Shown piece after piece: positions 10,901 through 22,200 of a stretch of DNA of 40,000 bases. Positions within the stretch are counted from its first letter, which is position 1. Every line of letters begins with the position of its first letter. The notes under the pieces were generated by a model. That model was not told where the DNA came from and made no database searches. It saw only the letters and a program-made list of their open reading frames with translations. The stretch is from Cryptomeria japonica (lineage: Eukaryota > Streptophyta > Pinopsida > Cupressales > Cupressaceae). The stretch spans positions 42,501-82,500 of the forward strand of contig NW_026729286.1 in the NCBI RefSeq assembly GCF_030272615.1, written 5' to 3'. Both the position numbers and the translations under genes were made by a program.

Positions 10901-11253
10901 GCGCACCCGGCCCCGCCCAGCTTCGCTCACCTGTCCCGGGCGTCTGGTGCGGAACCTTAGAGTAAGAAACATCACCGTGCACCTTGGCCAACGTGCGCGA
11001 CTCGACCGAGCGCGCACTGGCCGAGGTGCACACCGATTTCACCTGGGTGCGCGCGCAGCACCTCGGGCGCACCGGGGTGCGCGCACAACGCCCGGGTTGC
11101 ACCGTGGCCTGTGTGCTCGGGGCGCCTCGGGTGCGCGCTCGGTGTCGCCCCCGCGCGCGCGGTAGTGCGGGCAGCGCACCCCGGCCCGGCCCGGCCCCGA
11201 CGAGAACGCAAACGGGCAAAAGGTTTATTCAAATAGCATTGCGACGCCCGGCG

Positions 11254-11266
11254 AAAAACTAAAAAA
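11254..11266 (-). terminator. Pol III terminator of 5S copy 2
   Basis: T6-AG-T5 directly after the 5S 3' end on the minus strand. Confidence 0.85.
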
Positions 11267-11384
11267 GGGTGCAACACCGGGACTTCCCGGGAGGTCACCC
11301 ATCCCAGTACTACTCCGGCCCAAGCGCGCTTAACTGCGGAGTTCTGATGGGATCCGGTGCACTAACGCTGGTATGATCGCACCC
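11265..11384 (-). rRNA. 5S ribosomal RNA gene, copy 2
   Basis: By eye, identical over its whole length to the copy at 3342-3461, with the same intact A box, C box and terminal stem. It sits 7923 bp from copy 1. Its flanks are also identical, so it belongs to the same amplified unit and is not a dispersed 5S pseudogene. Confidence 0.97.
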
Positions 11385-11412
11385 GTTATGAGCTTGTCGC
11401 AGTGTGTACTTA
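11385..11412 (-). promoter_or_regulatory. 5' external promoter of 5S copy 2
   Basis: Same bases as upstream of copy 1: TAAGTA at -28 to -23 and C at -1. Confidence 0.65.
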
Positions 11413-14400
11413 GCAAACCGCGACCCACGTGCGAATCCACCCCGGCCACCCACCCCCGTCGAGGTGCACACCCTCCCTCGCGAAGTGCGCCCCGTTCGCC
11501 AAGTGTGAGCCCTGCCCGGGTGCGCGCACCTTGCTAGGGCGTCGGGTGTGCACCCGGCCCGGCCTACGTGCGTGCACCTGGAGGGGGCGTCGTGTGCGTG
11601 CAGTGTCCCGTCTGCAACGCGGTGCCCACACACCACCTCGGGCGCAACGACCTGCGCTCACATGTGGGCCGAGTGCACCTTGGTGCATGTTCGGGGCGCC
11701 TCGGGTGCACGCTCGATCTTGCCCCGGTGCACCAAGGCGCTCGGTTTGCCCCGGGTGCGCACTTGGTGCAAGGTGGGCACCCAAAATAGGGATCAAGCAC
11801 CAAAACACAAGTTTCGGGATGCAAAATGGGACCCAAGGACCACAAATGCGTTCCAAGACCCATGATGGGTCCACGAGAACAAAAATGTGTTCCGAGACTT
11901 AATAAACAAATATTGGGTTTTAGGAGAAGAAACATGCTCTGATGCCCAAAACGAGAATCGACCCCGAAAAGGCCACAGGCCAAAAGTGGGATGCGAGACA
12001 AAAAAAAATGGGACCCGAGGACCAAAATTGGGTTCCCAGGTCGAAGACAGGGCAACCGGACAAGAAACGACCTCTAAGGCTCGAAATGAGTCCCGGCGAC
12101 TAAAACTTGACAAGAAGCACCCATCAGGCACCCAACTCGACACCCATGGGATGCCGACCCACCCGGGCTTCCACCTAGCACACCTTGGCACCCACCCACC
12201 CTCGCACCCAACCTCGCACCCAACTTAGCACCTTTGAACCCACATTGGCACTCACCCTGACCCTGGCACCTTGGAACCCACATTGGCACTCACCTTGACC
12301 CTGGCACCCACCTTTGCACTCACCTTGGGACCCACCCTGGCTCCCACCTCGGCACCCACCCAGACACCCACCTTGGTTCCTTGGCACCCACCTTGGATCC
12401 TTGGCACCCACCCCGACACCCACCTTGGCACGCAACTTGGCTACTTGCCACCCATCTTGGCTCCTTGACGCCCACCCCGACAACCACCCCGTGACCTACC
12501 CTGGCTAGGGTTGGTGCACACCCACCCTGGTGCCCACCTTGGCACCCACCCTATGACCCACCTTGGCACGCACCTTAGTACCCACCCCGTTACCCACCCT
12601 AGGACCCACCCCGTGACCCACCTTGGCCAGGGTGGGTGCCTTGGTGCGCACAACTTGCCTGGGCTGCACACCAGGGCGGGCTCAAGATGGCACCCGCGTT
12701 CCGTTTTTTTCACTATCTTTCAAAACGGAAATTTTAAAATCTCATTTTTTTCTTTTTTTTGCCTTTTCTGGAAATTAGTGAAGGCAGCGCATCAAAGGTG
12801 CGCAATGCTGGTGCGAACCCGGGAGCGCTCCGATGTGTGCTCCAAGGTGCGGCGTGCACGAAGTCCGAGCCCGGTTTGCCCCGGGTGCGCACCTCGCGTG
12901 CACCTTCGCCGGGGTGAGCACCTTGGCTGGGTTGCGCGCCCTGGTGCGTACCAAGGAGCGCTCTGAAGTGTGCTCCAAGGTGCGGCGTGCACGAAGTCGG
13001 AGCCCGGTTTGCCCCGGGTGTGCACCTCGGGTGCGCACCTCGCGTGCACCTTCGCTGCGGTGGGCACCTTGGCTGGGTTGCGCGCCTTGGTGGGCACCAT
13101 GCAGTGCACGAAGTCGGAGCCCGGTTTGCCCCGGGCGCGCACCTCCGCCAGGGTGGGCACCTTGGTGCGCACAACTTGCCTGGGCTGCGCACCAGGAAGG
13201 GCTCAAGATGGCACCCGCGTTCCGTTTTTTTCACTATCTTTCAGAACGGAAATTTTAAAATATCGTTTTTTTTTGCCTTTTCTGGAAATTAGTGAAGGCA
13301 GCGCATCAAAGGTGCGCAACGCTGGTGCGAACCTGGGAGCGCTCCGATGTGTGCTCCAAGGTGCGGCGTGCACAAAGTCGGAGCCCGGTTTGCCCCGGGT
13401 GCGCCCTGGTGGGCACCATGGTGCGCACCAAGGAGCGCTCCGAAGTGTGCTCCAAGGTGCGGCCTGCACGAAGTCGGAGCCCGGTTTGCCCCGGGTGTGC
13501 ACCTCGGGTGGGCACCTTGGTGCGCATGCCTTGCCTGGGCTGCGCACCAGGGCGGGCTCAAGATGGCACCCGCGTTCCTTTTTTTTCACTATCTTTCAAA
13601 ACGGAAATTTTAAAATCTCATTTTTTTTTGCCTTTTTCTGGAAATTAGTGAAGGCAGCGCATCAAAGGTGCGCACCTCGCTGCCCACCACGGTGCGCAAC
13701 GCCGGTGGGCACCCGGGAGTGCTTCGAAGTGTGCTCCAAGGTGTTGCGTGCACGTTGTCGGAGCCCGGTTTGCCCCGGGTGCGCACCTCGCGTGCACCTT
13801 CGTCGGGGTGGGCACCTTGGCTTGGTTTGCCCCGGCTGCGCTCCGAAGCGGGGTTATTGGAGCGCCGCCTCTTTTTTTGTCGGAGCGTTTGGTGGGGTTT
13901 CTCGCATTGGCTCTTCCGAGGCCCGGTTGCCACCCTGGCGCGCACGAAGTCGGAAGTAGGGTTAATTGCCCGGGTGCGCACCTTTGCCAGGGTGGCACCT
14001 TACCTGGGCTGCGCACCAGGGCGGGCTCAAGATGGCACGCGCGTTCCGTTTTTTTCACTATCTTTCAAAACGGAAATTTTAAAATCTCCTTTTTTTTTTG
14101 CCTTTTCTGGAAATTAGTGAAGGCAGCGCATCAAAGGTGCGCACCTCGCTGCCCACCTTGGTGTGCTCTGAGGTGCGCACCCGGGAGCGCTACGAAGTGT
14201 GCTCCAAGGTGCGGCGTGCACGTTGTCGGAGCCCGGTTTGCCCCGGGTGCGCACCTCGCCTGCACCTTGGCCGGGGTGGGCACCTTGGCTGGGTTTGCCC
14301 AGGGTGCGCTCCGAAGCGGGGTTACTGGAGCGCCCCCTCTTTTTTTGTCAGAGAGTTTGGTGGGGTTTCTCGCATTGGCTCTTCCCAGGCCCGGTTGTTG

Positions 14401-17400
14401 GGTGCGCTCCCACCCTGGCGCGCGCGAAGTTGGAAGTTGGGTTAATTGCCCGGGCGCGCACCTTCGCCAGGGTGGGCACCTTGGTGCGCAAACCTTGGCT
14501 GGGCTGCGCACCAGGGCGGGCTCAAGATGGCACCAGCATTCCCTTTTTCTCACTATCTTTCAAAACGGAAATTTTAAAATCTCGTTTTTTTTTTGCCTTT
14601 TATGGAAATTAGTGAAGGCATCGCATCAAAGGTGCGCACCTCGCTGCCCACCTTGGTGTGCTCCGAGGTGCCCACCACGGTGCGCAACGCCGGTGCGAAC
14701 CCGGGAGCGCCCCGATGTGTGCTCCAAGGTGCGGCGTGCACGAAGTCGGACCCCGGTTTGCCCCGGGTGCGCACCTCGCGTGCACCTTGGTGCGCACACC
14801 TTGGCTGGGTTGCGCGGCCTGGTGGGCACCATGGTGCGCACCAAGGAGCGCTCCGAAGTGTGCTCCAAGGTGCGGCGTGCACGAAGTAGGAGCCCGGTTT
14901 GCCCCGGGTGCGCACCTTCGCCGCGGTGGGCACCATGGCGTGCACGAAGTCGGAGCCCGGTTTGCCCCGGGTGCGCACCTCGCGTGCACCTTCGCCGGGG
15001 TGGGCACCTCGGCTGGGTTGCGCGCCCTGGTGCGCACCAAGGAGCGCTCTGAAGTGTGCTCCAAGGTGCGGCGTGCACGAAGTCGGAGCCCGGTTTGCCC
15101 CGGGTGTGCACCTCGCGTGCACCTTCGCTGCGGTGGGCACCTTGGCTGGGTTGCGCGCCTTGGTGGGCACCATGCAGTGCACGAAGTCGGAGCCCGGTTT
15201 GCCCCGGGCGCGCACCTCCGCCAGGGTGGGCACCTTGGTGCGCACAACTTGCCTGGGCTGCGCACCAGGAAGGGCTCAAGATGGCACCCGCGTTCCGTTT
15301 TTTTCACTATCTTTCAGAACGGAAATTTTAAAATATCGTTTTTTTTTGCCTTTTCTGGAAATTAGTGAAGGCAGCGCATCAAAGGTGCGCAACGCTGGTG
15401 CGAACCTGGGAGCGCTCCGATGTGTGCTCCAAGGTGCGGCGTGCACGAAGTCGGACCCCGGTTTGCCCCGGGTGCGCACCTCGCGTGCACCTTGGTGCGC
15501 ACACCTTGGCTGGGTTGCGCGCCCTGGTGGGCACCATGGTGCGCACCAAGGAGCGCTCCGAAGTGTGCTCCAAGGTGCGGCGTGCACGAAGTCGGAGCCC
15601 GGTTTGCCCCGGGTGCGCACCTCGCGTGCACCTTCGCCGCGGTGGGCACCATGGCGTGCACGAAGTCGGAGCCCGGTTTGCCCCGGGTGCGCACCTCGCG
15701 TGCACCTTCGCCGGGGTGGGCACCTTGGTGTGCAGACCTTGGCTGGGTTGCGCGCCCTGGTGGGCACCATGGTGCGCACCAAGGAGCGCTCCGAAGTGTG
15801 CTCCAAGGTGCGGCCTGCACGAAGTCGGAGCCCGGTTTGCCCCGGGTGTGCACCTCGGGTGGGCACCTTGGTGCGCATGCCTTGCCTGGGCTGCGCACCA
15901 GGGCGGGCTCAAGATGGCACCCGCGTTCCTTTTTTTTCACTATCTTTCAAAACGGAAATTTTAAAATCTCATTTTTTTTTGCCTTTTTCTGGAAATTAGT
16001 GAAGGCAGCGCATCAAAGGTGCGCACCTCGCTGCCCACCACGGTGCGCAACACCGGTGGGCACCCGGGAGTGCTTCGAAGTGTGCTCCAAGGTGCTGCGT
16101 GCACGTTGTCGGAGCCCGGTTTGCCCCGGGTGCGCACCTCGCGTGCACCTTCGTCGGGGTGGGCACCTTGGCTGGGTTTGCCCCGGCTGCGCTCCGAAGC
16201 GGGGTTATTGGAGCGCCGCCTCTTTTTTTGTCGGAGCGTTTGGTGGGGTTTCTCGCATTGGCTCTTCCGAGGCCCGGTTGCCACCCTGGCGCGCACGAAG
16301 TCGGAAGTAGGGTTAATTGCCCGGGTGCGCACCTTTGCCAGGGTGGGCACCTTACCTGGGCTGCGCACCAGGGCGGGCTCAAGATGGCACGCGCGTTCCG
16401 TTTTTTTCACTATCTTTCAAAACGGAAATTTTAAAATCTCCTTTTTTTTTTGCCTTTTCTGGAAATTAGTGAAGGCAGCGCATCAAAGGTGCGCACCTCG
16501 CTGCCCACCTTGGTGTGCTCTGAGGTGCGCACCCGGGAGCGCTACGAAGTGTGCTCCAAGGTGCGGCGTGCACGTTGTCGGAGCCCGGTTTGCCCCGGGT
16601 GCGCACCTCGCCTGCACCTTGGCCGGGGTGGGCACCTTGGCTGGGTTTGCCCAGGGTGCGCTCCGAAGCGGGGTTACTGGAGCGCCCCCTCTTTTTTTGT
16701 CAGAGCGTTTGGTGGGGTTTCTCGCATTGGCTCTTCCCAGGCCCGGTTGTTGGGTGCGCTCCCACCCTGGCGCGCGCGAAGTTGGAAGTTGGGTTAATTG
16801 CCCGGGCGCGCACCTTCGCCAGGGTGGGCACCTTGGTGCGCACACCTTGGCTGGGCTGCGCACCAGGGCGGGCTCAAGATGGCACCAGCATTCCCTTTTT
16901 CTCACTATCTTTCAAAACGGAAATTTTAAAATCTCGTTTTTTTTTTGCCTTTTATGGAAATTAGTGAAGGCATCGCATCAAAGGTGCGCACCTCGCTGCC
17001 CACCTTGGTGTGCTCCGAGGTGCCCACCACGGTGCGCAACGCCGGTGCGAACCCGGGAGCGCCCCGATGTGTGCTCCAAGGTGCGGCGTGCACGAAGTCG
17101 GACCCCGGTTTGCCCCGGGTGCGCACCTCGCGTGCACCTTGGTGCGCACACCTTGGCTGGGTTGCGCGGCCTGGTGGGCACCATGGTGCGCACCAAGGAG
17201 CGCTCCGAAGTGTGCTCCAAGGTGCGGCGTGCACGAAGTCGGAGCCCGGTTTGCCCCGGGTACGCACCTCGCGTGCACCTTCGCCGGGGTGGGCACCTCG
17301 GCTGGGTTGCGCGCCCTGGTGCGCACCAAGGAGCGCTCCGAAGTGTGCTCCAAGGTGCGGCGTGCACGAAGTCGGAGCCCGGTTTGCCCCGGGTGCGCAC

Positions 17401-17940
17401 CTTCGCCGCGGTGCGCACCATGGCGTGCACGAAGTCGGAGCCCGGTTTGCCCCGGGTGCGCACCTCGCGTGCACCTTCGGCGGGGTTGCGCGCCCTGGTG
17501 GGCACCATGGTGCGCACCAAGGAGCGCTCCGAAGTGTGCTCCAAGGTGCGGCGTGCACGAAGTCGGAGCCCGGTTTGCCCCGGGTGCGCACCTCGCGTGC
17601 ACCTTCGGCGGGGTTGCGCGCCCTGGTGGGCACCATGGTGCGCACCAAGGAGCGCTCCGAAGTGTGCTCCAAGGTGCGGCGTGCACGAAGTCGGAGCCCG
17701 GTTTGCCCCGGGTGCGCACCTCGCGTGCACCTTCGCCGCGGTGGGCACCATGGCGTGCACGAAGTCGGAGCCCGGTTTGCCCCGGGTGCGCACCTCGCGT
17801 GCACCTTCGCCGGGGTGGGCACCTCGGCTGGGTTGCGCGCCCTGGTGCGCACCAAGGAGCGCTCCGAAGTGTGCTCCAAGGTGCGGCGTGCACGAAGTCG
17901 GAGCCCGGTTTGCCCCGGGTGCGCACCTCGCGTGCACCTT

Positions 17941-17962
17941 CGCCAGGGTGGGCACCTCGGTG
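17941..17962. other. Junction of a 76-bp deletion in superunit copy 3
   Basis: Copies 1, 2 and 4 have two GCACCTCGGTG words 76 bp apart (copy 1: 2106 and 2182). Copy 3 keeps one of them and lacks the intervening sequence, including the partial AT-rich module. This is the signature of deletion between 11-bp direct repeats. Confidence 0.9.
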
Positions 17963-19100
17963 TGCTCCGAGGTGCGAACCCGAGAGCGCTCCGAGGTGCC
18001 CACGAAGTCGAAAGTCGGGTTAATTGCATTGTTTTCCCCGGGTGCGCTCCGAGGTGCGCAACATCGGCGCGCACCAAGGAGGGCTCCGAAGTGTGCTCCA
18101 AGGTGCGCACGATGGCGTGCACCTCTGGTGCGCACGATTCGGAGCTCGGTTTGACCGGGGTGCGCACACCTTGGCTGGGTTGCGCACCTTTTGTGCGCTC
18201 CAAGGTGCGCACGAAGTCGGAGCTCGGTTTGCCCCGGGTGCGCACCTTCGCCAGGGTGCGCACCTTGATGCGCACGCCTTGGCTGGGCTGCGCACCTTGG
18301 TGGGCGCCATGGTGCGCACCTTTCGTGCGCTCCAAGGTGCGCACGAAGTCGGAGCTCGGTTTGCCCCGGGTGCGCACCTTGGTGGGCGCCATGGTGCACT
18401 CCGAGGTGCCCAAGATTGGTGCGCACCAAGGAGCGCTCCGAAGTGCGCTCCAAGGTGCGCGCGAAGTCGAAAGTTGGGTTAATTGTCCGGTTTGCCTCGG
18501 GTGCGCACCTTGCGTGCACCTTCGCCAGGGTGGGCGCCTTGGTGCGCACACCTTGGCTGGGCTGCGCACACCTTGGCACCCGCGTTTCCTTCATTTTAAA
18601 TTTTTTTTTTTTACAATCTCTCAAGTGGGAAATTCTATAATCTCAACTTTTTTTGCCTTTTCAGGAAACTTTTGAATGGAGCGCATCATTGGTGCGCTCC
18701 GAAGTGTGCTCCAAAGCTCTCTCCAGCTGCGTGCACCTGCCCCGGCCGCGCACCCGGCCCCGCCCAGCTTCGCTCACCTGTCCCGGGCGTCTGGTGCGGA
18801 ACCTTAGAGTAAGAAACATCACCGTGCACCTTGGCCAACGTGCGCGACTCGACCGAGCGCGCACTGGCCGAGGTGCACACCGATTTCACCTGGGTGCGCG
18901 CGCAGCACCTCGGGCGCACCGGGGTGCGCGCACAACGCCCGGGTTGCACCGTGGCCTGTGTGCTCGGGGCGCCTCGGGTGCGCGCTCGGTGTCGCCCCCG
19001 CGCGCGCGGTAGTGCGGGCAGCGCACCCCGGCCCGGCCCGGCCCCGACGAGAACGCAAACGGGCAAAAGGTTTATTCAAATAGCATTGCGACGCCCGGCG

Positions 19101-19113
19101 AAAAACTAAAAAA
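19101..19113 (-). terminator. Pol III terminator of 5S copy 3
   Basis: T6-AG-T5 directly after the 5S 3' end on the minus strand. Confidence 0.85.
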
Positions 19114-19231
19114 GGGTGCAACACCGGGACTTCCCGGGAGGTCACCCATCCCAGTACTACTCCGGCCCAAGCGCGCTTAACTGCGGAGTTCTGATGGGAT
19201 CCGGTGCACTAACGCTGGTATGATCGCACCC
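19112..19231 (-). rRNA. 5S ribosomal RNA gene, copy 3
   Basis: By eye, identical to the other 5S copies. It lies 7847 bp from copy 2; the 76-bp shortfall comes from a deletion about 1.2 kb to its left, not from any change in the gene. Internal promoter boxes and T-run terminator are intact. Confidence 0.97.
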
Positions 19232-19259
19232 GTTATGAGCTTGTCGCAGTGTGTACTTA
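19232..19259 (-). promoter_or_regulatory. 5' external promoter of 5S copy 3
   Basis: Same bases as upstream of copy 1: TAAGTA at -28 to -23 and C at -1. Confidence 0.65.
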
Positions 19260-22200
19260 GCAAACCGCGACCCACGTGCGAATCCACCCCGGCCACCCAC
19301 CCCCGTCGAGGTGCACACCCTCCCTCGCGAAGTGCGCCCCGTTCGCCAAGTGTGAGCCCTGCCCGGGTGCGCGCACCTTGCTAGGGCGTCGGGTGTGCAC
19401 CCGGCCCGGCCTACGTGCGTGCACCTGGAGGGGGCGTCGTGTGCGTGCAGTGTCCCGTCTGCAACGCGGTGCCCACACACCACCTCGGGCGCAACGACCT
19501 GCGCTCACATGTGGGCCGAGTGCACCTTGGTGCATGTTCGGGGCGCCTCGGGTGCACGCTCGATCTTGCCCCGGTGCACCAAGGCGCTCGGTTTGCCCCG
19601 GGTGCGCACTTGGTGCAAGGTGGGCACCCAAAATAGGGATCAAGCACCAAAACACAAGTTTCGGGATGCAAAATGGGACCCAAGGACCACAAATGCGTTC
19701 CAAGACCCATGATGGGTCCACGAGAACAAAAATGTGTTCCGAGACTTAATAAACAAATATTGGGTTTTAGGAGAAGAAACATGCTCTGATGCCCAAAACG
19801 AGAATCGACCCCGAAAAGGCCACAGGCCAAAAGTGGGATGCGAGACAAAAAAAAATGGGACCCGAGGACCAAAATTGGGTTCCCAGGTCGAAGACAGGGC
19901 AACCGGACAAGAAACGACCTCTAAGGCTCGAAATGAGTCCCGGCGACTAAAACTTGACAAGAAGCACCCATCAGGCACCCAACTCGACACCCATGGGATG
20001 CCGACCCACCCGGGCTTCCACCTAGCACACCTTGGCACCCACCCACCCTCGCACCCAACCTCGCACCCAACTTAGCACCTTTGAACCCACATTGGCACTC
20101 ACCCTGACCCTGGCACCTTGGAACCCACATTGGCACTCACCTTGACCCTGGCACCCACCTTTGCACTCACCTTGGGACCCACCCTGGCTCCCACCTCGGC
20201 ACCCACCCAGACACCCACCTTGGTTCCTTGGCACCCACCTTGGATCCTTGGCACCCACCCCGACACCCACCTTGGCACGCAACTTGGCTACTTGCCACCC
20301 ATCTTGGCTCCTTGACGCCCACCCCGACAACCACCCCGTGACCTACCCTGGCTAGGGTTGGTGCACACCCACCCTGGTGCCCACCTTGGCACCCACCCTA
20401 TGACCCACCTTGGCACGCACCTTAGTACCCACCCCGTTACCCACCCTAGGACCCACCCCGTGACCCACCTTGGCCAGGGTGGGTGCCTTGGTGCGCACAA
20501 CTTGCCTGGGCTGCACACCAGGGCGGGCTCAAGATGGCACCCGCGTTCCGTTTTTTTCACTATCTTTCAAAACGGAAATTTTAAAATCTCATTTTTTTCT
20601 TTTTTTTGCCTTTTCTGGAAATTAGTGAAGGCAGCGCATCAAAGGTGCGCAATGCTGGTGCGAACCCGGGAGCGCTCCGATGTGTGCTCCAAGGTGCGGC
20701 GTGCACGAAGTCCGAGCCCGGTTTGCCCCGGGTGCGCACCTCGCGTGCACCTTCGCCGGGGTGAGCACCTTGGCTGGGTTGCGCGCCCTGGTGCGTACCA
20801 AGGAGCGCTCTGAAGTGTGCTCCAAGGTGCGGCGTGCACGAAGTCGGAGCCCGGTTTGCCCCGGGTGTGCACCTCGGGTGCGCACCTCGCGTGCACCTTC
20901 GCTGCGGTGGGCACCTTGGCTGGGTTGCGCGCCTTGGTGGGCACCATGCAGTGCACGAAGTCGGAGCCCGGTTTGCCCCGGGCGCGCACCTCCGCCAGGG
21001 TGGGCACCTTGGTGCGCACAACTTGCCTGGGCTGCGCACCAGGAAGGGCTCAAGATGGCACCCGCGTTCCGTTTTTTTCACTATCTTTCAGAACGGAAAT
21101 TTTAAAATATCGTTTTTTTTTGCCTTTTCTGGAAATTAGTGAAGGCAGCGCATCAAAGGTGCGCAACGCTGGTGCGAACCTGGGAGCGCTCCGATGTGTG
21201 CTCCAAGGTGCGGCGTGCACAAAGTCGGAGCCCGGTTTGCCCCGGGTGCGCCCTGGTGGGCACCATGGTGCGCACCAAGGAGCGCTCCGAAGTGTGCTCC
21301 AAGGTGCGGCCTGCACGAAGTCGGAGCCCGGTTTGCCCCGGGTGTGCACCTCGGGTGGGCACCTTGGTGCGCATGCCTTGCCTGGGCTGCGCACCAGGGC
21401 GGGCTCAAGATGGCACCCGCGTTCCTTTTTTTTCACTATCTTTCAAAACGGAAATTTTAAAATCTCATTTTTTTTTGCCTTTTTCTGGAAATTAGTGAAG
21501 GCAGCGCATCAAAGGTGCGCACCTCGCTGCCCACCACGGTGCGCAACGCCGGTGGGCACCCGGGAGTGCTTCGAAGTGTGCTCCAAGGTGTTGCGTGCAC
21601 GTTGTCGGAGCCCGGTTTGCCCCGGGTGCGCACCTCGCGTGCACCTTCGTCGGGGTGGGCACCTTGGCTTGGTTTGCCCCGGCTGCGCTCCGAAGCGGGG
21701 TTATTGGAGCGCCGCCTCTTTTTTTGTCGGAGCGTTTGGTGGGGTTTCTCGCATTGGCTCTTCCGAGGCCCGGTTGCCACCCTGGCGCGCACGAAGTCGG
21801 AAGTAGGGTTAATTGCCCGGGTGCGCACCTTTGCCAGGGTGGCACCTTACCTGGGCTGCGCACCAGGGCGGGCTCAAGATGGCACGCGCGTTCCGTTTTT
21901 TTCACTATCTTTCAAAACGGAAATTTTAAAATCTCCTTTTTTTTTTGCCTTTTCTGGAAATTAGTGAAGGCAGCGCATCAAAGGTGCGCACCTCGCTGCC
22001 CACCTTGGTGTGCTCTGAGGTGCGCACCCGGGAGCGCTACGAAGTGTGCTCCAAGGTGCGGCGTGCACGTTGTCGGAGCCCGGTTTGCCCCGGGTGCGCA
22101 CCTCGCCTGCACCTTGGCCGGGGTGGGCACCTTGGCTGGGTTTGCCCAGGGTGCGCTCCGAAGCGGGGTTACTGGAGCGCCCCCTCTTTTTTTGTCAGAG

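Larger units (their letters stand above)
7924..15846. repeat. 7.9-kb IGS superunit, copy 2 (complete)
   Basis: Same length as copy 1 (7923 bp), so copy-1 positions map here by adding 7923. The 5S gene falls at 11265-11384, the A-rich block at about 11784-12158 and the CACCC block at about 12159-12635. Variants seen by eye against copy 1: G to A at 8129 and C to A at 14888. The A at 8129 is shared with copy 3 but not with copies 1 and 4. Confidence 0.95.
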
